The translations under genes were made by a program, and so were the position numbers. Below, piece after piece: positions 1-5,794 of a stretch of DNA of 8,337 nucleotides (position 1 is its first letter; each line of letters opens with the position of its first letter). Source of the stretch: Rhodobacterales bacterium UBA3089 (lineage in GTDB: Bacteria; Pseudomonadota; Alphaproteobacteria; Rhodobacterales; Rhodobacteraceae); assembly GCA_002367255.1 (NCBI GenBank), contig DFBD01000277.1:1-8337 (forward strand), written 5' to 3'. The notes beneath the pieces are model-generated. The model made no database searches, was not told where the DNA came from, and saw only the letters and a list, made by a program, of their open reading frames with translations.

Positions 1-171
1 ACCCTGTTGCCTATCGTTGATCTGGAAATGCAATCCAACTGGATACCGGACGAAAACGTCGGCGGGTTGGGGAAAGCGGCGCGTTGGTATCTCTGGCTTC
101 ACATATTCATGGGGTGGGCGCTGTCACTGCTTGCCGTTGCCGGATTTTCCGGCCTTATCAAATCGGACTAA
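1..171 (+). CDS. C-terminal end of an unidentified membrane protein (5' truncated by window)
   Basis: Frame 1 is open from the first base to a TAA at 169-171, giving 56 codons with no start inside the window that would explain the frame. The visible tail has a short soluble part with two prolines and acidic residues, then a tryptophan-rich hydrophobic stretch at fragment residues about 28-53 (starting RWYLWLHIF) that looks like a single membrane helix, and it ends in Lys-Ser-Asp. It stops only 4 nt before the ybgC start, so the two are probably cotranscribed and translationally coupled. I do not recognise the family. The W-rich helix right at the C-terminus is a style I loosely associate with polytopic or channel-like membrane proteins found upstream of ybgC in this group, but that is memory and not proof. 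The reading frame itself is well supported by context and codon use. Confidence 0.6.
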   Translation, partial: TLLPIVDLEMQSNWIPDENVGGLGKAARWYLWLHIFMGWALSLLAVAGFSGLIKSD

Positions 172-175
172 TACT

Positions 176-574
176 ATGACCCACACCTTCGAGCTGCGCG
201 TTTATTACGAGGATACCGATCTGGCCGGTATCGTTTATTACGCCAATTACCTGCGCTATATCGAACGGGCCCGTTCCGAGGCGGTGCGGGGTGTGGGGGT
301 GGACCAGTGGGCCATGAAGCAGGACGGGATGGTTTTTGTGGTGCGTCAGGTGGTTGCGGATTATCTATTGCCAGCCAAATTCGACGATGTTTTGACAATC
401 GAGACCGAGACGACCGCACTTAAGGGGGCAACTATGCAGATGCTTCAGACCGTTAAGCGCGAGCGCCAGGTGATCTTCACCGCCGACGTGCGCGTTGCAT
501 TTATGACGACCGAGGGGAAGCCCACGCGTTTTCCGGCGATAATCCGCCAGAAACTACTGAAATTACAGGCCTAA
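176..574 (+). CDS. ybgC: Tol-Pal-associated acyl-CoA thioesterase YbgC (hotdog fold)
   Basis: The product is a 132-residue single-domain hotdog protein, the usual length for YbgC, a cytoplasmic thioesterase that hydrolyses acyl-CoA or acyl-ACP thioesters and is encoded next to tol-pal in many proteobacteria. The 4HBT signature is clear at residues 11-27 (YEDTDLAGIVYYANYL), with Asp15 in the position of the family's catalytic aspartate, followed by Gly18 and a conserved Tyr25. The ATG at 176 is chosen because the protein then begins about 10 residues before the motif, as in homologues; the same frame is open back to 17, but that extension overlaps the preceding gene and looks nothing like the family. 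There is no convincing Shine-Dalgarno sequence, so coupling to the upstream stop 4 nt away is likely. The physiological substrate cannot be read from the sequence. Confidence 0.95.
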   Translation: MTHTFELRVYYEDTDLAGIVYYANYLRYIERARSEAVRGVGVDQWAMKQDGMVFVVRQVVADYLLPAKFDDVLTIETETTALKGATMQMLQTVKRERQVIFTADVRVAFMTTEGKPTRFPAIIRQKLLKLQA

Positions 575-577
575 CCT

Positions 578-598
578 TGCGCTATGGCGCATTATTTT
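578..598 (+). terminator. Weak terminator-like hairpin after ybgC
   Basis: A 5-bp GC-rich stem (TGCGC at 578-582, GCGCA at 587-591) closes a 4-nt loop and is followed by TTATTTT at 592-598. It begins 4 nt after the ybgC stop. The shape is that of a short intrinsic terminator, but the stem is shorter than usual and the U-tract is interrupted, so it may only attenuate. Its position ahead of the tolQ spacer would fit partial separation of ybgC from the tol genes. Confidence 0.35.
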
Positions 599-614
599 GC
601 ACCATTATTAAAAA

Positions 615-648
615 TTGACTATCGTTAAGGCCATTGTAGGCATACATG
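615..648 (+). promoter_or_regulatory. Possible promoter for tolQRA (good -35, poor -10)
   Basis: TTGACT at 615-620 matches the sigma-70-type -35 consensus at five of six positions, and the 108-nt spacer is unusually long for this tightly packed cluster. At normal spacing no clear -10 is seen: the T/A-containing stretch around 637-648 (TAGGCA, then TACATG) matches poorly or sits too far away. The call rests on the -35 and the spacer length only. Confidence 0.25.
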
Positions 649-668
649 AAACGAAATCAATTCGTTCA
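647..668 (+). repeat. Imperfect palindrome just upstream of the tolQ ribosome site
   Basis: The arms 647-655 and 661-668 pair over 8 bp with one bulged A (651) around a 5-nt loop (656-660). The repeat ends one base before the purine-rich GAGAGAG at 669-675 that serves as the tolQ Shine-Dalgarno site. It could be a small mRNA hairpin affecting tolQ translation or a protein-binding dyad. An AT-rich 8-bp dyad can also occur by chance. Confidence 0.35.
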
Positions 669-682
669 GAGAGAGCAGTATT

Positions 683-1387
683 ATGGAAGCAGAGACCCTC
701 GCCGCCGCACAGCAAATGGATTTTTCCTTGCTGGCGCAGTTTCTTAGGGCGACCATTACCGTTAAAATCGTAATGCTATCCTTGGTCACGGCATCGCTTT
801 GGTCCTGGGCTATCATTTTCTCGAAGTTTATTTCTTATCGTCGCGCAAGCAAAGAAACGGATATGTTCGAAGATGCTTTTTGGTCAGGGCAACCGCTGGA
901 CCAATTATATGAGCGCATTAGTGCTAACCCGCGCAGTGCCTCGGAAAAAGTTTTTGCGGCTGGCATGTCGGAGTGGCGTAAATCCCATCGCTCGGATGGG
1001 GGGATGTTGGCAGGAACCAACGCGCGGGTCGAGCGGGCTATGAATGTAGCACTGGACAAATCGGCAGAGCAGTTGAACGCCGGTTTGACGTTTCTGGCCA
1101 CGGTCGGATCTATCTCGCCTTTCGTCGGGTTGTTCGGCACGGTTTGGGGTATCAAAAACGCATTCGAAGAAATTGCCGCGCAGCAAAGCACCAATCTGGC
1201 CGTAGTTGCCCCCGGTATTGCCGAGGCATTGTTAGCCACAGCGATGGGCCTGTTGGCCGCTATTCCTGCGGTGGTTTTCTATAACAAACTGTCGGCCGAT
1301 GCCGATAAAATCGCTGGTGATCTGGACTCGTTCACAGACGAGTTCACCCTGATCCTTTCGCGTCAAATCAACGGGCCGGACAACTGA
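683..1387 (+). CDS. tolQ: Tol-Pal system proton-channel subunit TolQ
   Basis: This 234-residue protein belongs to the MotA/TolQ/ExbB family, whose members form an inner-membrane pentamer around a TolR dimer and use the proton-motive force to drive TolA. Three membrane segments are visible at about residues 24-48, 133-156 and 172-199, with a cytoplasmic domain between the first two, as in E. coli TolQ. The family core LATVGSISPFVGLFGTVWGI lies at 138-157. Thr140 and Thr186 sit where the conserved pore-lining threonines of helices 2 and 3 are expected, and the GIAEALLATAMGL stretch at 178-190 is typical. The ATG at 683 is preceded by GAGAGAG at 669-675, a reasonable ribosome site. The gene ends 1 nt before tolR. 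ExbB is the main alternative, but the following tolR-tolA-tolB-pal genes settle the assignment. Confidence 0.97.
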   Translation: MEAETLAAAQQMDFSLLAQFLRATITVKIVMLSLVTASLWSWAIIFSKFISYRRASKETDMFEDAFWSGQPLDQLYERISANPRSASEKVFAAGMSEWRKSHRSDGGMLAGTNARVERAMNVALDKSAEQLNAGLTFLATVGSISPFVGLFGTVWGIKNAFEEIAAQQSTNLAVVAPGIAEALLATAMGLLAAIPAVVFYNKLSADADKIAGDLDSFTDEFTLILSRQINGPDN

Positions 1388-1388
1388 T

Positions 1389-1859
1389 ATGGGTGCTGGA
1401 ACCATAGATCGCAGTGGCGGACGGCGGGGGCGCAAGCGTGGCGGCGGGCATCGTCCGATGTCCGAGATTAACGTCACGCCTTTCGTTGACGTAATGCTGG
1501 TACTGCTTATCATTTTCATGGTGGCAGCCCCGATGCTGACGACGGGTGTGCCGGTTGAGCTGCCCAAAGCCACAGCCAGCGCTTTGCCTGCCGAAGATGA
1601 ACAACCTCTGACGATCTCGCTTACGGCTGACGGTCGCGTTATGATTCAAGAGACCGAGGTTGAAGATATGTCAACCTTCATCCCCAAGCTACGCGCAATC
1701 GCAGCGGAGCGGACTAACGACAAGGTTTTCTTGCGTGCTGACGGCTCCATTTCTTACGAGGCTGTTATGATAGTGATGGGTGCGCTTAATCAGGGCGGAT
1801 TCCACAACATCGGGCTGGTGACAGATTCCAGCAGACCAATACCCGAAACGGATGGGTAG
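1389..1859 (+). CDS. tolR: Tol-Pal system subunit TolR (ExbD/TolR family)
   Basis: The 156-residue product has the TolR layout: a short basic cytoplasmic N-terminus (residues 8-22, rich in Arg, Lys and Gly), one membrane helix at about 32-52, and a periplasmic domain. The family motif MSEINVTPFVDVMLVLLIIF lies at 24-43, and Asp34 is the expected proton-carrying aspartate (Asp23 in E. coli TolR). The periplasmic part ends with NIGLVTDSS, usual for this family. TolR works as a dimer within the TolQ ring and also binds peptidoglycan. The start is 1 nt after the tolQ stop, with only a weak upstream purine signal, so translation is probably coupled. Met24 is a possible internal start, but it would remove the basic N-terminus and sits right at the motif, so the ATG at 1389 is preferred. 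Confidence 0.96.
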   Translation: MGAGTIDRSGGRRGRKRGGGHRPMSEINVTPFVDVMLVLLIIFMVAAPMLTTGVPVELPKATASALPAEDEQPLTISLTADGRVMIQETEVEDMSTFIPKLRAIAAERTNDKVFLRADGSISYEAVMIVMGALNQGGFHNIGLVTDSSRPIPETDG

Positions 1860-1865
1860 GCTGGC

Positions 1866-3017
1866 ATGAGAACCGGCGTAATCATATCGGCACTGTTGCA
1901 TGGCGTTTTTTTGCTGCTGATAATCGTTGAGCCTATGCGGAGTCCCCCATCGCGCCCCGACGATGTCATCATAAACGAAGTCACACTGATTTCTGCGGCG
2001 GACTTTGACACACCGCAGTCGGACTCGCCATTCATACCGGATGCGAATATCGCCGCGATGATGCAGCCGGTGGTCGAGGCCGACGATGCCACCCGCCCCG
2101 AAGATGCGCAAGCGCCCGAAGCTACCGAAATGGACATAACCGAAGCCCCCACCGCACGCGACACCGATCCGGATTTATCTGCTGTTGAGCGCCTGAAACA
2201 GCCCGATGTTGCTGTGGTAAGCGCACAACCCGCTGCACCGAACATTATGCCACAAGTCTCGCCTGCTATCAGCATGGGGCAGACAGGTAGTTCCCTCTCG
2301 GGCTCGTTTATGCCGTCATCTCAACCCCGTTCCGCACCGCGTATCGCCAGCTTTTCCGCTCCGGCGTTGCCTGACAATGCACGGATGAGTGATCGTACAA
2401 CCGAGACCACCACGCCAGACGAAACTGCAACGGAAACGGCAGAGGAAACCACCGCCGAGGCCCCACCAGAGTCTGCAACCGAAATCATCCCTGAAGCCCA
2501 ACCCGATGTCCCCCCAACGGCTGCGCCACCGCGCGCGGCAACGCCGCTGCGCCGCCCCTCCAATGTTGAACGTGTTGCCGAAGCCGTCAACCAGGCCATG
2601 CGTGAGGCAGAAGAAGCCGCAATACGCGAACTACTAGACGCAGCCACCGCCGAAGCAGCCACGCAAGCGGTTGAAGAACCTACCCCCGTTGCCCCCCTTA
2701 GCGGAGGTCAACGTCAGGGGATTATCCAGGCCGTTTCCCGCAACTGGAACAAGAGCATCGTGATCGGCAAAGAGAATTTCGAACAACTGGTGATCGTACT
2801 GGAAGTCAGCGTCGCACCTAACGGTATGATTGTGCCGGGCAGCGTTAAACCGCTTGAACCAGCCAATCCCCAAGGCGATTTCCAAGTGGCTTACGATGCC
2901 GCTCGCCGCTCGGTGATAAGGGCCGAGGTCATTCCGCTTCCCGCAGGCCAATATCCCGAGGGGGTTCGGCTGGAACTGACATTTGATCCGGCACTTGATG
3001 AAGCTGGATTTAACTAA
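1866..3017 (+). CDS. tolA: Tol-Pal system protein TolA, acidic proline-rich type
   Basis: TolA (383 residues) is the inner-membrane-anchored arm that carries TolQR energy to TolB and Pal. An N-terminal helix at about residues 5-22 contains Ser8 and His12, the SxxxH motif that contacts TolQ/TolR. The long central region, about 23-275, is rich in Pro, Glu, Thr and Ala, with a Thr/Glu-dense part at 177-210, a Pro-rich part at 209-231 and a probable short helix at 233-268. It differs from the Lys/Ala-rich helix of E. coli TolA and holds a single lysine (Lys111). The C-terminal domain at about 277-383 has the TolA/TonB-like fold features: NWNKS near 294, a beta-strand pair around Asn319-Gly320, the [11 protein letters not shown] helix at 343-353, and a final LTFDP. 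The start lies 6 nt after tolR. Identification of the divergent middle rests on position, the SxxxH helix and the C-terminal domain. Confidence 0.93.
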   Translation: MRTGVIISALLHGVFLLLIIVEPMRSPPSRPDDVIINEVTLISAADFDTPQSDSPFIPDANIAAMMQPVVEADDATRPEDAQAPEATEMDITEAPTARDTDPDLSAVERLKQPDVAVVSAQPAAPNIMPQVSPAISMGQTGSSLSGSFMPSSQPRSAPRIASFSAPALPDNARMSDRTTETTTPDETATETAEETTAEAPPESATEIIPEAQPDVPPTAAPPRAATPLRRPSNVERVAEAVNQAMREAEEAAIRELLDAATAEAATQAVEEPTPVAPLSGGQRQGIIQAVSRNWNKSIVIGKENFEQLVIVLEVSVAPNGMIVPGSVKPLEPANPQGDFQVAYDAARRSVIRAEVIPLPAGQYPEGVRLELTFDPALDEAGFN

Positions 3018-3046
3018 TTGGTACAGAATTAAAAATGATGTATATA
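3018..3046 (+). promoter_or_regulatory. Candidate internal promoter for tolB
   Basis: TTGGTA (3018-3023) and TATATA (3041-3046) are separated by 17 nt, and each matches the sigma-70-type consensus at four of six positions. A TG lies directly upstream of the -10-like box. The spacer between tolA and tolB is strikingly AT-rich compared with the flanking genes. In E. coli the tolB-pal half of the cluster is also transcribed from its own promoter, so an internal start here is plausible. AT-rich DNA yields such matches readily. Confidence 0.4.
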
Positions 3047-3056
3047 AAAGAAAAAC

Positions 3057-3060
3057 GAGG
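3057..3060 (+). promoter_or_regulatory. Ribosome-binding site deciding the tolB start
   Basis: GAGG lies 6 nt before the ATG at 3067. It supports that start over the longer in-frame ATG at 2983, which lies inside tolA and would bury the signal peptide. Confidence 0.75.
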
Positions 3061-3066
3061 CAGAAA

Positions 3067-4401
3067 ATGGCAGTATTACACCGGATAACTGGCACAGCTT
3101 TAGGGCTTATGCTGGCGATAATTGCATTTGCGGCGCCCGTGAATGCGCAGCAACCTACATTGAAAATCGACGTAACCGGCGGTGTCGTCGAACCTGTGCC
3201 CTTTGCAATTCCGGTATTTATCGCCGAAAACCCGGCGTCTGCCGCCATTGCAAACAACATCACCCGCGTGATTGCCGAGGATTTGTTAAGCACCGGTTTA
3301 TTCCGCGAAATCCCGAAGGCGGCACATATTTCCGGCGTCTCGAACTTCAACGCGCCTGTGCAGTTTGCCGATTGGCGGGCGATCAATTCACAAGCCCTTA
3401 TTGTCGGGGCAGTGAGCAGCACGAATGGCCGACTAACCGTTAAATTCCGCCTTTGGGACGTATTCGCCCAAGCGCCGATGGGTGACGGTGTGCAGCTTTC
3501 CGGCAGCCCTGAAAACTGGCGCCGGATCTCGCATAAGGTCGCGGATGCGGTTTATGCCCGTCTGACTGGCGAAACCGGATATTTCGACAGCAAGATCGTG
3601 TTTGTTTCAGAAACCGGCCCGAAAAATGATCGCCGTAAACGTCTGGCTATCATGGATCATGATGGTGCAGGTCTGGCTTATTTGACCAGTGACGAACACC
3701 TTGTGCTGGCGCCGCGTTTCTCACCCAACAACCGTGATATCCTTTATACCAGCTATGAAAGTGGTGTTCCGCGCGTGTATATGATGAACGTCGATACGTT
3801 GCAGCTGCGTGTGTTCGAGAACCTGCCGGGCATGGGATTTGCCCCGCGTTTCTCACCCGACGGTGGCAAGATCGTGCTTTCGATTTCCGAGCGCGGGAAT
3901 ACGGATATTTATACGGTTGATCTGTCTTCGGGCCAGCGCACGCGCCTGACTTCGGGTCCATCTATTGATACAGCGCCCAGCTTCTCGCCTGATGGCCAGC
4001 AGATCGTGTTTGAATCCGATCGGGGTGGCTCGCAGCAGTTGTATGTCATGTCGGCAAATGGCGGTGACGCCAAACGGATCAGCTTTGGTAACGGGCGGTA
4101 TGCGACGCCGGTTTGGTCACCACGCGGGGACCTGATAGCCTTCACCAAGATCGTTGGTGGGCGTTTCCATATCGGCGTGATGCGCGTGGATGGCACGCAA
4201 GAACGCCTGCTAACCGCCAGCTTTATTGACGAAGCCCCGACATGGTCGCCAAATGGTCGCGTGCTGCTGTTCTTCCGTGTGTCTTCAGGTGCAAACGGCG
4301 CCCCGCAGATTTATTCGGTCGATATAACGGGTCGCAACATGCACATGGTTCCGACGCCAAGTTTTGCTTCCGATCCGGCGTGGTCCGGCCTATTAAAATA
4401 G
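3067..4401 (+). CDS. tolB: Tol-Pal system periplasmic beta-propeller TolB
   Basis: The 444-residue precursor is TolB, the soluble periplasmic protein that binds Pal and TolA. A Sec signal peptide spans residues 1-27, with a hydrophobic core at about 11-23 and likely cleavage after VNA before Gln28. The N-terminal domain runs to about residue 165 and includes the extreme N-terminal strand used for Pal binding in E. coli. It is followed by a six-bladed propeller. The blade motif (A/T)P-x-(F/W)SP(D/N/R)G recurs at residues 215, 259, 303, 347 and 390, with a last partial copy at 437, so the blade period is 43-47 residues. The protein ends in DPAWSGLLK, normal for the family. The ATG at 3067 gives a proper signal peptide and has GAGG 6 nt upstream. 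Overall length matches known TolB. Confidence 0.97.
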   Translation: MAVLHRITGTALGLMLAIIAFAAPVNAQQPTLKIDVTGGVVEPVPFAIPVFIAENPASAAIANNITRVIAEDLLSTGLFREIPKAAHISGVSNFNAPVQFADWRAINSQALIVGAVSSTNGRLTVKFRLWDVFAQAPMGDGVQLSGSPENWRRISHKVADAVYARLTGETGYFDSKIVFVSETGPKNDRRKRLAIMDHDGAGLAYLTSDEHLVLAPRFSPNNRDILYTSYESGVPRVYMMNVDTLQLRVFENLPGMGFAPRFSPDGGKIVLSISERGNTDIYTVDLSSGQRTRLTSGPSIDTAPSFSPDGQQIVFESDRGGSQQLYVMSANGGDAKRISFGNGRYATPVWSPRGDLIAFTKIVGGRFHIGVMRVDGTQERLLTASFIDEAPTWSPNGRVLLFFRVSSGANGAPQIYSVDITGRNMHMVPTPSFASDPAWSGLLK

Positions 4402-4403
4402 AA

Positions 4404-4419
4404 CCCCGTTCCAACGGGG
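4404..4419 (+). other. Perfect hairpin in the tolB-pal spacer
   Basis: CCCCGT (4404-4409) pairs exactly with ACGGGG (4414-4419) around a 4-nt loop, starting 2 nt after the tolB stop. No T-tract follows, so it is not a standard intrinsic terminator. It could stabilise the 3' end of the upstream mRNA, mark a processing point or slow transcription. The remaining spacer to pal is AT-rich and includes TATAAC at 4443-4448, a good -10-like hexamer without an evident -35. Confidence 0.5.
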
Positions 4420-4471
4420 CATCAAGTGTGGTAAATTGTAAATATAACAAATAATAAACGAGGTTAAGAGT

Positions 4472-4972
4472 ATGACATATCTAACAAAAACAGCCGCGAT
4501 TATGGCTCTTTTAGCAACGGTAGCTTGTACAGACACAACCGGCGGATTATTCGGCGGCAACGGTTCAGACATTAACGGTGCCGGCATCGGTTCGATTGAT
4601 GAAGCATCACTGGAGTATTTCCAAGCCTCCATCGGCAGCACGGTTCTGTTCGAAGTTGACCAGTCATCCTTGTCCGCCGACACCATCGCAACCTTGAACG
4701 CACAAGCCGTGTGGCTGAACACCAACTCTACGGTCTCTATCTTGATAGAAGGTCACGCCGATGAACAAGGCACACGCGAATACAACATCGCTTTGGGTTC
4801 CAAGCGGGCCAGCTCGGTTCGTGATTATCTGGTTAGCCAAGGCGTAGCGGATTCCCGCATCAGCATCGTTAGCTATGGTAAAGAGCGCCCTGTTGCTGTG
4901 TGTTCCAACATATCCTGCTGGTCCCAGAACCGCCGTGCCGTAACAATCGTAAACGGTGGCATGGGCGTCTAA
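4472..4972 (+). CDS. pal: Peptidoglycan-associated outer-membrane lipoprotein Pal
   Basis: Pal (166 residues) anchors the outer membrane to peptidoglycan and is the endpoint of the Tol machine. Residues 1-18 form a lipoprotein signal peptide ending TVA before Cys19. The -3 residue is Thr where Leu is most common, so the lipobox is slightly off consensus. Thr20 at +2 is compatible with outer-membrane sorting. A glycine-rich linker (about 24-42) leads to an OmpA-like domain at 47-161. The motif GHADEQGTREYN is at 94-105; Asp97 and Arg112 have the spacing of the diaminopimelate-binding pair in OmpA-family domains, and NRRA is at 153-156. Cys144 and Cys149 flank a short loop before NRRA and may form a disulfide. 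GAGG at 4460-4463, 8 nt before the ATG, supports the start. Confidence 0.97.
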   Translation: MTYLTKTAAIMALLATVACTDTTGGLFGGNGSDINGAGIGSIDEASLEYFQASIGSTVLFEVDQSSLSADTIATLNAQAVWLNTNSTVSILIEGHADEQGTREYNIALGSKRASSVRDYLVSQGVADSRISIVSYGKERPVAVCSNISCWSQNRRAVTIVNGGMGV

Positions 4973-4993
4973 TTAGCTGAAAGGTTGAAGGTA

Positions 4994-5794
4994 ATGATTT
5001 CTGAACTACGCGGTGTTTTTGCAGCTGTTCTGATTGCCTGCATGGCTGTTTTACCTGCATCGAGCCAGACGCTTGAGGATGTCCGCTTGGACATTACCCA
5101 GTTAAGCGAGCTGATGCAGGAATTGCGCGGCGAGCTGCTGACAACTGGTAATTCCGGTGTCTCACAAGACTCTGTAGGGACCATATTGCAACGCCTGAAC
5201 ATCCTTGAAGCAGACCTGAGCGCAGCTTTGGGTTTGGTCGAAACGCTGGAATTTCGCGTGGTGCAAATCGCCGACGATGCTACGCGTCGCATTGGCGATC
5301 TGGAATTCCGCCTGACGGAGCTGGAAGGTGGCGATACAGCATCACTTACCCCGCCTCCGCCGCTTGGTGGAGAAAGCACGATTGGCAATGACGGACAGGA
5401 ATTGGCCTCGGACGAGCAACGCAGCTTTGATACTGGTGTGACCATGTATGAAGCGGGTGAATATCAGGCAGCAGCCGAACAATTCACAACATTCACCATG
5501 ACCTACCCCGGCGGCCCGTTAACCAGCGAGGCACAGTATCGTCGCGGTTTGGCATTGGCTGGCTTACAGGATTGGAGCGGGGCTGCACGCAGCTACCTCG
5601 ACAGCTTTAGTGGCGCGCCAGATGGCCCTTTTGCACCTGTTTCGCTTTACGAACTCGCGGCAAGCCTCGGGGCATTGGGGCAGACAGATCAGGCCTGTTT
5701 GACGCTGGATGAAATCGGCATACGGTATCAGGATGTAAACGCCGAACTGGGCGCACAAATCCTTGCCCAAAAACAAGCACTGGCTTGTCCTTGA
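4994..5794 (+). CDS. cpoB: Tol-Pal accessory protein CpoB (YbgF), coiled coil plus TPR
   Basis: CpoB is the periplasmic Tol partner that in E. coli coordinates outer-membrane constriction with peptidoglycan synthesis. The 266-residue precursor has an N-terminal signal sequence (core about 7-20, probable cleavage after ASS before Gln25) and a heptad-like helical region at about 27-112. A Pro/Gly-rich linker follows at about 119-135, then TPR-type repeats at about 141-262 (FDTGVTMYEAGEYQAAAEQF, then the YRRGLALAGLQDW and LGALGQTDQAC units). The ATG at 4994 is chosen; AAGG at 4981-4984 lies 9 nt upstream. An in-frame TTG at 4985 would add three residues but has poor ribosome-site spacing. Residues 13-16 (LIAC) resemble a lipobox, so lipidation is an alternative. 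The gene follows pal by 21 nt and ends inside the tilS start. Confidence 0.93.
   Translation: MISELRGVFAAVLIACMAVLPASSQTLEDVRLDITQLSELMQELRGELLTTGNSGVSQDSVGTILQRLNILEADLSAALGLVETLEFRVVQIADDATRRIGDLEFRLTELEGGDTASLTPPPPLGGESTIGNDGQELASDEQRSFDTGVTMYEAGEYQAAAEQFTTFTMTYPGGPLTSEAQYRRGLALAGLQDWSGAARSYLDSFSGAPDGPFAPVSLYELAASLGALGQTDQACLTLDEIGIRYQDVNAELGAQILAQKQALACP

Noticed and set aside
17..175. In-frame N-terminal extension of YbgC
   Set aside because: It overlaps the end of the upstream gene in another frame and does not resemble hotdog thioesterases, which start near the 176 ATG.
608..628. Two TTAA elements as a possible CtrA-binding site upstream of tolQ
   Set aside because: They are 13 nt apart, whereas the CtrA site has a 7-nt spacing between TTAA halves.
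2401..2530. Low-complexity Thr/Glu/Pro-coding stretch in tolA as a possible microsatellite or frameshift artefact
   Set aside because: There is no exact short DNA repeat, and the frame continues into a good C-terminal domain, so it is ordinary TolA linker.
2983..3066. Upstream in-frame ATG that would extend TolB by 28 residues
   Set aside because: It lies within tolA, adds a charged stretch ahead of the signal peptide, and lacks the GAGG site present before 3067.
2634..3422. 262-codon open frame on the - strand across the tolA end, spacer and tolB start
   Set aside because: It lies antisense to two well-supported genes, shows no recognisable domain, and has the irregular composition expected of a shadow frame.
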